A DNA stretch of 64,000 nucleotides from Streptomyces sp. HmicA12 (GTDB lineage: Bacteria; Actinomycetota; Actinomycetes; Streptomycetales; Streptomycetaceae). The translations under genes were made by a program, and so were the position numbers. Each line of letters starts with the position of its first letter. Position 1 is the first letter of the stretch. A model generated the notes under the pieces. It was given only the letters and a program-made list of their open reading frames with translations, searched no databases and was not told where the DNA came from. Positions 43,060-52,674 of this stretch are shown here, one piece after another. The DNA lies in assembly GCF_000373565.1 (NCBI RefSeq), contig NZ_KB891797.1, positions 124,001-188,000 on the forward strand, given 5' to 3'.

Positions 43060-43767
43060 TCAGGCGGTCAGCAGCCGCAGCTCCGTGGAGAGGTTCTCCC
43101 GGGCCGGGGCCTCCCAGTTCGCCTTTCCGTACGGGGTCCTGAACAGCCTTGGGAGAGAGAGGAGTTGGCTGAGCACCGCCGCCCGGCCGCTTCTGAAGGC
43201 TTCGTCGGGGACGAACGCGTACTCCTCGCGGACCGCTCGCGTATAGGCCGCGTACGGCTCCGGGGGCGACGCGAGGATCGCCAGGTCGGCGTCGCACAGG
43301 GCCTCGCCGTTGGTGTCGTCGTCGGCCGGGTCGTGGGTGACCGTGAGGCGGACCAGGCGGGCCACCTCGGCGATCCGGTCCGCCGCGAGACCGGCCTCCG
43401 CCAGCGCCCGCTCGGCGAGGGCGGCGGACCGCTCCTCGTTCTCCGAGCGGTCCGGGCGGTACACCGCGTCGTGGAACCAGGCCGCGAGCCGCACCAGCGC
43501 CGGGTCCGCCGCGTGCTCCTCCAGTACGTCGATGTGGTCGAGGACCGCGGTGAGGTGCGCGGGGGTGTGGTACCGGCGCTGTGGTTCGGACCAGCGGGTC
43601 AGCAGGGCGTGGCCGTATCGGTCCGGGTCGACGGCGCCGGTGTCCGCCTCGTCGGTGTCGTCGGTGTCGTCGGTGTCCAGCGCGCCGAGGAGTGCCGAGC
43701 GCCAGCGCCGGATCAGCTCGTCGTGCCGGGGGTCGCCGTCCGTCATCTCTGTCGTCGTCTCCTTCAT
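43060..43767 (-). CDS. HD-domain metal-dependent phosphohydrolase
   Basis: 235 residues from ATG 43767. HD-fold ligands: YHTPAHLTAVLDHIDVLE, the AAWFHDAVYRPDR (HD pair), and VTHDPADDDTNGEALCDADL. This is the predicted metal-dependent HD superfamily found widely in actinobacteria, substrate unknown. An acidic insert near residue 35 reads DTDDTDDTDEADTG, coded by three tandem 9-bp units at 43651-43677, a probable slippage tract. Confidence 0.83.
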   Translation of the reverse strand: MKETTTEMTDGDPRHDELIRRWRSALLGALDTDDTDDTDEADTGAVDPDRYGHALLTRWSEPQRRYHTPAHLTAVLDHIDVLEEHAADPALVRLAAWFHDAVYRPDRSENEERSAALAERALAEAGLAADRIAEVARLVRLTVTHDPADDDTNGEALCDADLAILASPPEPYAAYTRAVREEYAFVPDEAFRSGRAAVLSQLLSLPRLFRTPYGKANWEAPARENLSTELRLLTA

Positions 43768-43798
43768 GGGACGACCTTAGGCGCCCTACCGTGTGGCC

Positions 43799-44473
43799 AT
43801 GACTGCAGACACCGTACGGACGAAAGAGCGTGACCCCGGGCTGCCGGGACGCCTGCTGGTCTCCGAACGGGACGTCCTCGTACCGTTGTTGCGGGCCAGG
43901 CCCGACGCCGACTTCGCCCGCTACACCGCGTGTCCGGGGTGGACCGTGCGGGATGTGCTCGCGCACTGCTCGGCCGCGCTGATCCGGGTCGTGGAGAGCC
44001 GGTTCGAGGCCGGGGTGTTCAGTCCCGAGTGCAACGACCGGGACATCGCCGAGCGCGCCGACCGGAGCAACCAGCAGATCGTCGACGAGCTGGAGCGCGG
44101 CATGACCGACGCCGGGGCCGCCATCGCCGCGGCGGGCGGCCGCCTCGACGGGGTCGCGCTGGGGGAGTGGGTGCACGCGGGGGACGTACGGGACGCGTTC
44201 GGGGAGCCCGGGGCGTATGCCGGGGTCGGGCTTCCGGTGGCCCTCGAACTGCTGGCGCGGATCACTCGTGACCGGGGGCGGGTGGCGCTGCACGCCGATC
44301 TGGACGACGTGGACGAGCCGCTGGTGCTCGGGGCCGTCGCGGGCGAGGGGCCGCCGGCGCGGTACATCGGGGATGCGGCGACCTTGGTGCGGTTGTGCGC
44401 GGGGCGGCCGGTGGTGGGGGCGCGCTATGAGCTGGCCGGGGTGCGGGAGGCTGAGCTGAATTTGTTCGGGTGA
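43799..44473 (+). CDS. Mycothiol-dependent maleylpyruvate isomerase-like (DinB fold) protein
   Basis: ATG 43799 (GTG 43793 possible) gives 224 residues. The DinB-like four-helix bundle has CPGWTVRDVLAHCSAAL, giving the first metal His, and LGEWVHAGDVRDAFGEPG with the later His and Asp. The C-terminal ARYIGDAATLVRLCAGRPV is typical of TIGR03083 actinobacterial members. They are thought to use mycothiol for conjugation or isomerisation. The substrate is unknown. It is divergent from the HD protein with a 31-bp gap. Confidence 0.82.
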   Translation: MTADTVRTKERDPGLPGRLLVSERDVLVPLLRARPDADFARYTACPGWTVRDVLAHCSAALIRVVESRFEAGVFSPECNDRDIAERADRSNQQIVDELERGMTDAGAAIAAAGGRLDGVALGEWVHAGDVRDAFGEPGAYAGVGLPVALELLARITRDRGRVALHADLDDVDEPLVLGAVAGEGPPARYIGDAATLVRLCAGRPVVGARYELAGVREAELNLFG

Positions 44474-44514
44474 GCGGGTGCGGGGGGTGGTTCGTTGCCG
44501 GGTGCGCGTGGGTG

Positions 44515-44625
44515 GTGGCCGGTCGCGCAGTTCCCCGCGCCCCTTTTCGCCTGAGCGTCTGCCGGGTTCCCTTGTCGCGCGGCGGAAGGTCGCGGGGAAC
44601 TGCGCGAAGCAGGGCCACCGGGCCG
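44515..44625. repeat. Intergenic repeat family B, copy 5
   Basis: Forward core at 44525-44544 and a partial reverse copy (TCGCGGGGAACTGCGCGAAG) near 44590. It fills the gap after the DinB-type gene. Confidence 0.8.
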
Positions 44626-44677
44626 CAGTCGCGAACGAAAGCGCATCCGGCACCGGCACCGGCCCCCGCGGAAATCG

Positions 44678-44708
44678 TTGGCACCGGCATTCAGGCGTCA
44701 CGTAGAAT
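44678..44708 (+). promoter_or_regulatory. Candidate promoter of the HelD/HelR-type gene
   Basis: TTGGCA (44678-44683) and TAGAAT (44703-44708) separated by 19 bp, about 98 bp upstream of the GTG. The spacer is slightly long. I did not find a convincing rifamycin-associated element. Confidence 0.35.
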
Positions 44709-44805
44709 CGCCCGTCTTTCCCGCCTCCCCTTGCCGGAGTGCCGCCGACCGGTCGGAAACCGGGCGGCCCGTGACGTACATATCTCGGAGCCGGAGGCAG
44801 AACCC

Positions 44806-46851
44806 GTGAGTCAGCCAGCGTCACCGCTCGACCGTGAGCGCGCACACCTAGCCTCGTCCCGCTCCGCACTGCGGGCCATGCGCGAGGACGTGCAGGCCCT
44901 GGACATCCGTGACGTCACCGCGAACTGGGTGAACGCCGAGGTGCTGCAGCGCCAGATCGACGAGCGGATCAAGGCGCTCGCCGACCTGAGTCACACCCCG
45001 CTCTTCTTCGGGCGGCTCGACTACCTGCACGCGCCGGGCGCCGACCGGGCCGAGGGTGCCGAGGGGGAGCAGTTCTACATCGGGCGGCGGCACGTGCACG
45101 ACGCCGACGGCGACCCGATGGTCATCGACTGGCGCGCGCCCGTATCGCAGCCGTTCTACCGGGCCTCGAAGAAGGACCCGCTGGACGTCGCGCTGCGCCG
45201 CCGGTTCGGTTACACGGGCGGGGAGTTGACCGCCTATGAAGACGAGAACCTGACCGACCCCGCCGAGGTCGAGCGGACCAGCAAGCTGCTCCAGCAGGAG
45301 ATCGAGCGGCCGCGCGTCGGCCCGATGCGCGACATCGTGGCCACCATCCAGCCCGAGCAGGACGAGATCGTCCGTAGCGGCCTCGCCGGGTCGGTCTGCG
45401 TGCAGGGAGGGCCCGGGACCGGAAAGACCGCCGTCGGCCTGCACCGTGTCGCCTATCTGCTGTACGCGCACCGCGAACGGCTCGCCCGCACCGGCACCCT
45501 CGTCATCGGACCCAACAAGTCCTTCCTCCACTACATCGAGCAAGTGCTGCCCGCGCTCGGCGAGTTGGAGGTCAAGCAGGCCACTGTCGACGATCTCGTC
45601 GCGCACGTGGAGGTGCGGGGCACCGACGACGCGAGCGCCGCGCTGGTGAAGGGCGACGCCCGGATGGCCGAGGTGCTGCGGCGCGCCCTGCGCTCGCACA
45701 TCACGCCGCCGACCGAGGGCGTCGTGGTCGTGCGCGGTTCGCGCCGGTGGCGTGTCGCCTCGTACGAACTGGAGGAGATGGTCTCCGAGTTGATGGCCCG
45801 CGACATGCGGTACGGGGCCGCGCGCGAGGCGCTGCCGCAGCGGATCGCGCACGCCGTGCTCGTCCAGATGGAGCGGGCCGGGGAGGCTCCCGACGACCGC
45901 GTGCAGAACGCCGTCGCGCGCAACGCCGCCGTGAAGGCCGCCGTCAAGGAGATCTGGCCGCCCGTCGACCCGGCGAAGCTGGTGCTGCGGCTGCTGTCGG
46001 ACCCGGACTTCCTGGCCGAGCACGCGGCCGGGCTGTTCGACGAGGCCGAGCAGAAGGCCATGCTGTGGGAGAAGCCGGCGCGCAGCGTGAAGACCGTCAA
46101 GTGGTCCGCCGCGGACGCGGTGTTGATCGACGAGGCCGGCGATCTCGTCGAGCGCACGCACTCGCTCGGGCACGTGGTGCTCGACGAGGCGCAGGACCTG
46201 TCGCCGATGCAGTACCGGGCGGTCGGGCGGCGCGCCACGACCGGTTCCGTGACCGTGCTCGGCGACCTCGCGCAGGGCACGACCCCGTGGGCGACGCGGA
46301 GCTGGGCCGAGGCGCTGTCCCATCTGGGCAAGCCGGACGCCGTGGTGGAGGAGCTGACGGCCGGTTTCCGTGTGCCGTCCGACGTCATCGCGTACGCGTC
46401 CCGGCTCCTTCCGCACATCGCGCCCGGGCTCGCTCCGGTGGCGTCGGTGCGGGAGAACCCCGGGGCGTTCGAGGTGCGGGCCGCCGCCGGGGACGACGAC
46501 GTGGTCGCGGCCTGCCGGGAGGCGCTGGAGTACGAGGGGTCGATCGGGCTCATCGCGGCGGACGCGCGTTGCGCGGCGCTGGGGGAGCTGCTGACGGAGG
46601 CGGGGCTCACGTTCCTGGCGCCCGGTGAGGAGACGACCGCCGAGTCGCGGCTCACGCTCGTGCCGGCGTCGCTCGCGAAGGGGCTGGAGTACGACTACGT
46701 GGTCCTCGACGAGCCCGCGGCGGTGGTGAGCGGCGAGCCGGACGAACGCACCGGGCTGCGCCGCCTGTACGTCGCTCTGACCCGCGCGGTGTCGGGGCTC
46801 CTGGTGGTCCACGGGGCGCCGCTGCCGGAGGAGTTGGGGGCCGCCGCGTAG
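44806..46851 (+). CDS. UvrD-like RNA polymerase-recycling ATPase (HelD/HelR family)
   Basis: GTG 44806 (GGAGG 9 bp upstream) gives 681 residues. The coiled N-terminal arm, DRERAHLASSRSALRAMRED, is typical of HelD. Walker A is QGGPGTGKTAVGLHRVAYLL near residue 203, and later helicase motifs include LDEAQDLSPMQYRAVGRRA, FRVPSDVIAYASRLLP and LYVALTRAVSGLLVVHG. HelD-type motors remove stalled RNA polymerase from DNA, and the HelR branch displaces rifamycins. Which branch this belongs to needs comparison of the primary-channel loop (about 250-420). Confidence 0.88.
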   Translation: MSQPASPLDRERAHLASSRSALRAMREDVQALDIRDVTANWVNAEVLQRQIDERIKALADLSHTPLFFGRLDYLHAPGADRAEGAEGEQFYIGRRHVHDADGDPMVIDWRAPVSQPFYRASKKDPLDVALRRRFGYTGGELTAYEDENLTDPAEVERTSKLLQQEIERPRVGPMRDIVATIQPEQDEIVRSGLAGSVCVQGGPGTGKTAVGLHRVAYLLYAHRERLARTGTLVIGPNKSFLHYIEQVLPALGELEVKQATVDDLVAHVEVRGTDDASAALVKGDARMAEVLRRALRSHITPPTEGVVVVRGSRRWRVASYELEEMVSELMARDMRYGAAREALPQRIAHAVLVQMERAGEAPDDRVQNAVARNAAVKAAVKEIWPPVDPAKLVLRLLSDPDFLAEHAAGLFDEAEQKAMLWEKPARSVKTVKWSAADAVLIDEAGDLVERTHSLGHVVLDEAQDLSPMQYRAVGRRATTGSVTVLGDLAQGTTPWATRSWAEALSHLGKPDAVVEELTAGFRVPSDVIAYASRLLPHIAPGLAPVASVRENPGAFEVRAAAGDDDVVAACREALEYEGSIGLIAADARCAALGELLTEAGLTFLAPGEETTAESRLTLVPASLAKGLEYDYVVLDEPAAVVSGEPDERTGLRRLYVALTRAVSGLLVVHGAPLPEELGAAA

Positions 46852-46879
46852 GCGCGGCCGAGCCTCTTACGCCTTCGCG

Positions 46880-47110
46880 TCTGCCGGGTGCGCTTGGTTC
46901 GCGGCTGCGGGCCGGTGGTCCTGCTGCGCGCAGTTCCCCGCGCCCCTGGGAGCGAGCTTCGCTCGCCCAGGGGAGGCTGCGCGCAGCGCATGCCTCAGGG
47001 GCGCGGGGCTGTGCCCATCAGCGGCTCCGCCGCGGGGCGCGACCAGCCACGACGCACCCACAGCCGCGAGACGAACCGCCACCCGGCAGACGCGAAGGCG
47101 AAAAGCCCCG
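46880..47110. repeat. Intergenic repeat family B, copy 6
   Basis: Forward core at 46928-46947, a GAGCGAGCTTCGCTCGCCCA-type inverted repeat, GCTGCGCGCAGCGCATGCC and a GGCTCCGCCGCGGGGCGCGA hairpin stretch. It fills the gap between helD and cutC, which are convergent. Confidence 0.8.
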
Positions 47111-47141
47111 CCGGGCCCGCACCCGCAACCCCGGCGGCGCC

Positions 47142-47837
47142 CTACGCGTCCAGCGCCTCCCGCCACACCCGTACCGCGTCCGCCGAGACCGGCCCGTCCC
47201 ACCCGCGCGGTCGCGACGCCCCGCCGATGTGGAACGCCGAGATCCCGGCGGCCCGCAGGCCGGCGACGTGTTCGAGGCGGAGGCCGCCGCCCACCAGGAT
47301 CTGCTGCTCGTACCCGGGCTCGCCGGAGGCGGCCCGTGCCGCCTCGGCGACCAGGACGTCGAGGCCGGCGTCGACCCCGTCGGCCGAGCCCGCGGTCAGA
47401 TACGTGTCGAGCCCCGGCAGGTCCGCGAGCTGCTTGCGCAGCGCGTCGCGGTCCGCGGCCCGGTCGACGGCCCGGTGGAACGTCCACCGGCAGCCGTCCA
47501 GCTCGCCCACCAGACGCTCGACGGCCGCCAGGTCGGGGCCCCCGTGCTCGTCCAGGAACCCGAGCACGAACTCGTCCGCGCCCGCGGCCCGCAGCGTCCG
47601 CGCCCGCTCCACCAGAGCCGACACGTCGCCGGCGGCGAAGCCGTCCGCGAGCCGCAGCATCACGCGCAGCGAAATGTCCACGGCGCCGCGGATCGCCGCG
47701 AACGTCTCGACCGACGGTGTCAGACCGTCCGCGGCCATGTCGGTGACCAGCTCGAGCCGGTCCGCGCCCCCGGCCTGGGCGGCGATCGCGTCCTCGGCGT
47801 CGAGGGCGATCACCTCCAGGACTGCACGCTTGCTCAT
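47142..47837 (-). CDS. cutC: CutC-family protein
   Basis: 231 residues from ATG 47837. The TIM-barrel CutC family is recognised from LEVIALDAEDAIAAQAGGAD RLEL, ADGLTPSVETFAAIR, FVLGFLDEHGGPDL, the helix-start TFHRAVDRAADRDA and GGGLRLEHVAGLRAAGIS. CutC is named for copper homeostasis, but its biochemical role is unsettled. A dre-like DasR site precedes the gene, and copper genes lie upstream on the same strand, so amino-sugar and copper contexts meet here. Confidence 0.88.
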   Translation of the reverse strand: MSKRAVLEVIALDAEDAIAAQAGGADRLELVTDMAADGLTPSVETFAAIRGAVDISLRVMLRLADGFAAGDVSALVERARTLRAAGADEFVLGFLDEHGGPDLAAVERLVGELDGCRWTFHRAVDRAADRDALRKQLADLPGLDTYLTAGSADGVDAGLDVLVAEAARAASGEPGYEQQILVGGGLRLEHVAGLRAAGISAFHIGGASRPRGWDGPVSADAVRVWREALDA

Positions 47838-47895
47838 GAGGCTCTGGCTCCTGTCGCGCGTCGACCCGGCCCCGAACCCTCGGCGGATACGGCTT

Positions 47896-47911
47896 ACAGG
47901 TCTAGTCCAAT
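47896..47911 (-). promoter_or_regulatory. DasR-type (dre) site upstream of cutC
   Basis: ACAGGTCTAGTCCAAT, 13 of 16 positions of the dre consensus, and sharing the exact 12-mer AGGTCTAGTCCA with the nagK site. It is 59 bp before the cutC start, inside the 86-bp gap to the upstream copper gene. Confidence 0.7.
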
Positions 47912-47923
47912 GTCCCGCTCAGC

Positions 47924-48787
47924 CTACGCCGCGTGCACGGTGAACGCAGCCGTCCTGACCTTGCCGTCGTGCTTGAAGTCCAGGAAGAGCCGGTACGTAC
48001 CCGTGCTCGGCGCGGTCGCGGTGAAGGAAACCTCCGGCCCCGGCCTGCCGTCGTGCGGGTGAACGTGAAGGTACGCGAGATCCCCGGAGCGCAGCGCGAC
48101 CAGGTGCCCGTACGCGCCGAGATACGGCTCCAGATCGGTGACGGGACGCCCGTCCTTGCTGACGCCGAGAGTGAGCTCGCTCGCGGTGCCCGGCCTCAGT
48201 TCGCCGTCGACCCGGACCTCGTACCCGTCCGCCGTGCGTGCCGTCGCCGCGTGCGGGGGCAGTGGCGCGGGTGCGTACGTCCCCGCGACCCCGAGCCCGG
48301 CGCCGAGCGTGAGCCCCTCCTCCTCGCCGCGCGGCGTGAAGTCGGCGAAGACCCGGTAGTCGCCCGCCTTCGGCAGCGAGACCGGGGTCGACCAGGTCCC
48401 GTCGGCCGCCCGCACCGGATGCAGATGCCGGTACGCGGTCAGGTCGCGCGAGGCGACGATCAGGTGCAGCTCCTTGCCGTGCTCCTTCGTGTACGAGGTC
48501 AGGGGCTTGCCGGTGGCGTCCTTGGTGATGGTGAAGCGGAGCTCGCCGGTGCGGCCCGGCAGTCGGTCGCGCTCCAGGTCGAGCGTGTAGCCGCGCTCGG
48601 AGACCTGGAGTCCGCCGGGCGTGGTGTCGGCGGCGGCCGCGGGGGCGGCGGCGTGCTCGTCGTGCGCGGCCGGCCGCTTCTCGTCCCCGGCGACGACCGG
48701 GTCCGCCGCGCTGCCGACCCCGTACGCGGTCCCGAACGTGGCGGCCGCCGCGGCGGTGAAGGCGGCGATCTTCAGTCCTGTGCGCAT
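47924..48787 (-). CDS. Secreted or membrane-associated copper-site protein with two repeat domains
   Basis: 287 residues from ATG 48787. A signal peptide ([19 protein letters not shown]) is followed by an Ala/His/Asp linker ([17 protein letters not shown]). Two related beta-sandwich repeats each carry His-rich motifs: [20 protein letters not shown] (about 130) and [20 protein letters not shown] (about 240). Such His motifs resemble FixH/YtkA-like proteins of metal loci. It is divergent from copA with a CsoR-type operator facing each gene, so it is probably a copper-induced extracytoplasmic copper-binding factor. Confidence 0.75.
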   Translation of the reverse strand: MRTGLKIAAFTAAAAATFGTAYGVGSAADPVVAGDEKRPAAHDEHAAAPAAAADTTPGGLQVSERGYTLDLERDRLPGRTGELRFTITKDATGKPLTSYTKEHGKELHLIVASRDLTAYRHLHPVRAADGTWSTPVSLPKAGDYRVFADFTPRGEEEGLTLGAGLGVAGTYAPAPLPPHAATARTADGYEVRVDGELRPGTASELTLGVSKDGRPVTDLEPYLGAYGHLVALRSGDLAYLHVHPHDGRPGPEVSFTATAPSTGTYRLFLDFKHDGKVRTAAFTVHAA

Positions 48788-48851
48788 GACGGGCTCCTCG
48801 GTTGGCTGGTCGGCGGGGCGGTCGGCGCCTGGGCGTCGCCGTTGTCACGAA

Positions 48852-48870
48852 GATACCCCTAGGGGGTATC
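48852..48870. promoter_or_regulatory. CsoR-type operator 1
   Basis: GATACCCCTAGGGGGTATC, a perfect GATACCCC...GGGGTATC palindrome, matching the ATACCCC-type copper operators of streptomycete CsoR. It lies 65 bp upstream of the secreted protein gene. Confidence 0.82.
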
Positions 48871-48898
48871 AAGTCAAGCCCGGTCCGACCTTGCTCAC

Positions 48899-48916
48899 GA
48901 TACCCCCGAGGGGTAT
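48899..48916. promoter_or_regulatory. CsoR-type operator 2
   Basis: GATACCCCCGAGGGGTAT, the second copy, 28 bp after operator 1 and 56 bp before the copA ATG. The pair allows joint copper-controlled derepression of both divergent genes. Confidence 0.82.
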
Positions 48917-48971
48917 AAATGACGAACGTCACGGGGTACCCGCCCCGGGTACCGGCTACCGAGGAGGCACC

Positions 48972-51236
48972 ATGTCGGCGCACACCGTCGCCCCACCCGC
49001 GCAGGTGGAACTCGCCATCGGCGGCATGACCTGCGCGTCGTGTGCCGCCCGTATCGAGAAGAAGCTGAACCGGATGGACGGCGTCGAGGCGACCGTCAAC
49101 TACGCCACCGAGAAGGCGAAGGTCGCGTACGCGGACGGGGTCGAGGTCGCGGACCTGATCGCGACCGTCGAGGCCACCGGATACACGGCGCGGGAGCCCG
49201 CCCCGCCCGTGCCTGTGCCGGAGGGCGGCCCCGCGGCCGGCGCGGACGACGAGCTGCGTCCGCTGCGTCAGCGGCTGATCACCGCGGTGGTCCTCGCCGT
49301 GCCCGTCGTCGCGATGGCGATGATCCCGGCCCTCCAGTTCGAGTACTGGCAGTGGCTGTCCCTGACGCTGGCCGCGCCCGTCGTGACGTACGCGGCCTGG
49401 CCCTTCCACAAGGCGGCGTTCACGAACGCGCGGCACGGCGCCGCGACGATGGACACGCTGATCTCGCTCGGCACCTCGGCCGCGTTCCTGTGGTCGGTGT
49501 GGGCGCTGTTCCTCGGCACCGCCGGCACGCCCGGCATGACGCACCCCTTCGAGCTGACCATCGGCCGCGGTGACGGCGCGGGGAACATCTACCTGGAGGC
49601 CGCCGCGGGCGTCACCGCCTTCATCCTCGCGGGCCGCTACTTCGAGGCACGCTCCAAGCGGAAGGCGGGCGCCGCGCTCAGGGCGCTGCTCGAACTGGGC
49701 GCCAAGGACGTCACCGTCGTCCACGAGGGCGGACACCGACAGACCGTTCCGGTCGGCGAGTTGAAGGTCGGGGACCGGTTCCTCGTCCGGCCCGGCGAGA
49801 AGATCGCCACCGACGGCACCGTCGTCGAGGGCTCCTCCGCCGTGGACGCCTCCATGCTCACCGGTGAGTCCGTGCCGGTCGAGGTCGCGACCGGCGACGC
49901 CGTCACCGGTGCCACGCTCAACGCCGGCGGCCGGCTCGTCGTCGAGGCCACCCGTGTCGGCGCCGACACCCAGCTCTCCCGCATGGCCAGGCTCGTCGAG
50001 GACGCCCAGAACGGCAAGGCGGCCGCGCAGCGTCTCGCCGACCGCGTCTCCGGGGTCTTCGTCCCCGTCGTCATCGCCCTCGCCGTCGCCACCCTCGGCT
50101 TCTGGCTCGGCAACGGCGCGGGCTGGACGGCCGCCTTCACCGCGGCCGTGGCCGTCCTGATCATCGCCTGCCCGTGCGCCCTCGGCCTCGCCACGCCCAC
50201 GGCCCTCATGGTCGGCACGGGGCGCGGCGCGCAGCTCGGCATCCTCATCAAGGGCCCCGAGGTCCTGGAGACGACCCGCAAGGTCGACACGATCGTCCTC
50301 GACAAGACCGGCACGGTCACCACGGGCCGGATGACACTCCTCGCCACGCACGTCACGGACACCACGTCCAAGGGTGAAGTCCTGCGGCTCGCGGGCGCGT
50401 TGGAGCACTCCTCCGAGCACCCCGTCGCGCAGGCCGTCGCGGCGGGCGCGCTGGCCGAGGCCGGTACGCTCCCCGCTCCCGAGGACTTCGTGAACATCGC
50501 CGGGCTCGGCGTCCAGGGCGTCGTCGAGGGGCACGCGGTCCTCGTCGGCCGTGAACAGCTGCTGGCGCAGTGGGAGATCCGCCTGCCGGTGGAACTGGCG
50601 CGCGCCAAGGCGCGGGCGGAGGCCGCCGGCCGTACGGTGATCGCGGTGGCCTGGGACGGGGAGGCCCGCGCGATCCTCGAAGTCGCCGACGCCGTGAAGG
50701 AGACCAGCCCGGACGCCGTCCGCCGGCTGCGTCGACTGGGCCTGCGGCCCGTGCTGTTGACCGGGGACAACGAGGCCGTGGCCCGCGCCGTCGCCGCCGA
50801 GATCGGCATCACCGACCCGGCGGACGTCATCGCCGAGGTCCTTCCGCAGGACAAGGTCGACGTCGTCAAGCGCCTTCAGGGCGAGGGGCGTTCGGTGGCC
50901 ATGGTCGGTGACGGGGTCAACGACGCGGCGGCGCTGGCGCAGGCCGATCTGGGGCTCGCGATGGGGACCGGTACGGATGCGGCGATCGAGGCCGGTGACC
51001 TGACGCTCGTCCGCGGTGACCTGCGCTCCGCGGGCGACGCGATCCGGCTCTCCCGCAAGACCCTGGGCACGATCCGGTCGAACCTGTTCTGGGCCTTCGC
51101 GTACAACGTGGCGGCGTTGCCGCTCGCCGCGGCGGGGCTCTTGAATCCCATGATCGCCGGGGCGGCCATGGCCTTCTCCTCGGTCTTCGTGGTCGGTAAC
51201 AGCCTGCGGCTCCGCGGATTCCGTCCCGGGTTCTGA
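48972..51236 (+). CDS. copA: Copper-translocating P1B-type ATPase
   Basis: ATG 48972 (GAGGAGG upstream) gives 754 residues. One N-terminal heavy-metal-associated domain has GGMTCASC (Cys21, Cys24). The membrane CPC motif is ACPCALG (Cys400, Cys402), phosphorylation Asp444 is in LDKTGT, and the hinge is [15 protein letters not shown] plus HMA places it in the Cu+ exporting group, which pumps cuprous ion out using ATP. Two CsoR-type operators lie upstream. No copZ chaperone is adjacent. Confidence 0.94.
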   Translation: MSAHTVAPPAQVELAIGGMTCASCAARIEKKLNRMDGVEATVNYATEKAKVAYADGVEVADLIATVEATGYTAREPAPPVPVPEGGPAAGADDELRPLRQRLITAVVLAVPVVAMAMIPALQFEYWQWLSLTLAAPVVTYAAWPFHKAAFTNARHGAATMDTLISLGTSAAFLWSVWALFLGTAGTPGMTHPFELTIGRGDGAGNIYLEAAAGVTAFILAGRYFEARSKRKAGAALRALLELGAKDVTVVHEGGHRQTVPVGELKVGDRFLVRPGEKIATDGTVVEGSSAVDASMLTGESVPVEVATGDAVTGATLNAGGRLVVEATRVGADTQLSRMARLVEDAQNGKAAAQRLADRVSGVFVPVVIALAVATLGFWLGNGAGWTAAFTAAVAVLIIACPCALGLATPTALMVGTGRGAQLGILIKGPEVLETTRKVDTIVLDKTGTVTTGRMTLLATHVTDTTSKGEVLRLAGALEHSSEHPVAQAVAAGALAEAGTLPAPEDFVNIAGLGVQGVVEGHAVLVGREQLLAQWEIRLPVELARAKARAEAAGRTVIAVAWDGEARAILEVADAVKETSPDAVRRLRRLGLRPVLLTGDNEAVARAVAAEIGITDPADVIAEVLPQDKVDVVKRLQGEGRSVAMVGDGVNDAAALAQADLGLAMGTGTDAAIEAGDLTLVRGDLRSAGDAIRLSRKTLGTIRSNLFWAFAYNVAALPLAAAGLLNPMIAGAAMAFSSVFVVGNSLRLRGFRPGF

Positions 51237-51269
51237 GGTTCGTCGCGGGGTGCGGGCCCGGTGGGGGCT

Positions 51270-51440
51270 GGTCGCGCAGTTCCCCGCGCCCCTGAGGCAT
51301 GCGCTTCGCGCAGCCTCCCCTGAAGGCCGCAGGCCTTTCAGGGGCGCGGGGAACTGCGCGAGAAGCCCCCACCGGCCGTCAGCCGAGGGCGAAGCCGGTT
51401 TTCAGGGGCGCGGGGAACTGCGCGAGAAGCCCCCACCGGC
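51270..51440. repeat. Intergenic repeat family B, copy 7
   Basis: Forward core at 51274-51293 and two reverse cores (51340-51359, 51404-51423) linked by GAAGGCCGCAGGCCTTTCAG and CATGCGCTTCGCGCAGCCT. It fills the region between copA and the glycosyltransferase, ending only 35 bp before that start. Confidence 0.88.
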
Positions 51441-51474
51441 CCGCAGTCGCGAACGGCGCATAGAGTCGCCCACT

Positions 51475-52674
51475 GTGATCACCCGCGCACGCAAAGTCAC
51501 CCCGTACGTCCTCGCGGCAGCCTCCGTGGCCGCGCTGCTCGCCCTCTGTGCCCTCCAGCGCGCCCCGATGGCCGACGTCCTGGTCTACCGGGCCGAGGGC
51601 CACGCGGCGGCGACGCGTGGCGCGGACCTGTACGGATTCACCGTCACCGAGTGGCAACTGCCCGCCACCTACCCCCCGTTCGCCGCGCTCCTGTTCGTGC
51701 CGACGACGTGGCTGCCGCTGCCCGCGCTCAAGGCCGTCTTCCTGCTCGGCAACATCGTGCTCACCGCACTCCTGGTGCAGCTGTCCTGCCGTCGCCTCGC
51801 GGGACTGCGGCCGGCCGGGGCCACGGTCTGCGCGGTCGCCGGCGGAGCGCTCTGGCTCGAACCCGTCTTCCAGACCGCCGTGTTCGGCCAGATCAACCTG
51901 GCCCTGGCCTGCCTGATCCTCTGGGACCTGACCCGCCACGACACCGCCCGCTGGAAAGGCGTCGCCCTCGGTGTCGCGACCGGCATCAAGCTGACGCCCG
52001 CCGTCTTCATCGTGTACCTGTTCCTGGCGGGCCGCCGCCGCGAGGCCGCCCGCGCGACCGCCGGATTCGCCGGCACCGTCGCCGTCGGCGGGCTCGTACT
52101 CCCGTACGCCAGTGGGGAGTTCTGGACCGGGCGGCTCTACGAGACCGGGCGCGTCGGCAAGGCGTGGATCGTCGACAACCAGTCGCTGCAAGGGCTGGTG
52201 GCCCGGGCGCTGCACACCGCCGAACCGGGACTGCTCTGGGCCGTCCCGGCGGCCCTCGTCGCCGCCGCGGGGCTGTACGCGGCGACCCGCGGGGCCCGGA
52301 CGCCCGCCCAGGGCATCGTGCTCACCGCCCTGACCGCGCTGCTCGTCTCACCGATCAGCTGGTCCCATCACTGGGTGTGGTGCGTGCCGCTGCTCGCGCT
52401 GCTGTGGGCCGGGGGGCATCGGCGTACGACGGTCGCGCTGGCGGTGGTGTTCACCGCCCGCACCATGTGGATCCTGCCGCACCAGGGCGACCTGGACCTT
52501 CAACTGCCTTGGTGGCAGCAGCCGTTGGCGGCGCCGTACCCGCTGCTCGGGGTGGGCGTGCTGGGCCTCGCGGTGCTGGACGCCCGGCGGCGCCGCGACG
52601 CACACCCCGCCCCGTCCGGAGCGCCGGTGCGTCAGCTGCCGGCCAGCAGTTCGTCCGCGTCCACGATCCGGTAG
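51475..52674 (+). CDS. GT87-family integral membrane glycosyltransferase
   Basis: GTG 51475 gives 399 residues with about ten transmembrane helices. The N-terminal loop after helix 1 has YRAEGHAAATRGADLYGFTV and TYPPFAALLF, matching the DUF2029/GT87 polyprenol-phosphate-mannose mannosyltransferases (PimE relatives). It likely transfers mannose or arabinose-type sugars on the outer face of the membrane. The last 43 bp overlap the convergent XPB gene. Confidence 0.83.
   Translation: MITRARKVTPYVLAAASVAALLALCALQRAPMADVLVYRAEGHAAATRGADLYGFTVTEWQLPATYPPFAALLFVPTTWLPLPALKAVFLLGNIVLTALLVQLSCRRLAGLRPAGATVCAVAGGALWLEPVFQTAVFGQINLALACLILWDLTRHDTARWKGVALGVATGIKLTPAVFIVYLFLAGRRREAARATAGFAGTVAVGGLVLPYASGEFWTGRLYETGRVGKAWIVDNQSLQGLVARALHTAEPGLLWAVPAALVAAAGLYAATRGARTPAQGIVLTALTALLVSPISWSHHWVWCVPLLALLWAGGHRRTTVALAVVFTARTMWILPHQGDLDLQLPWWQQPLAAPYPLLGVGVLGLAVLDARRRRDAHPAPSGAPVRQLPASSSSASTIR

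Noticed and set aside
44640..44805. Rifamycin-associated element for HelR
   Set aside because: A CCTTGCCGGAG-like piece is present but I could not match it to a reliable consensus from memory.
44848..46812. Minus-strand frame of 654 codons opposite the HelD gene
   Set aside because: Shadow frame; the plus strand has Walker motifs and a strong ribosome-binding site.
47919..50534. Minus-strand frame of 871 codons opposite copA
   Set aside because: Shadow of copA; CPC, DKTG and HMA motifs are all on the plus strand.
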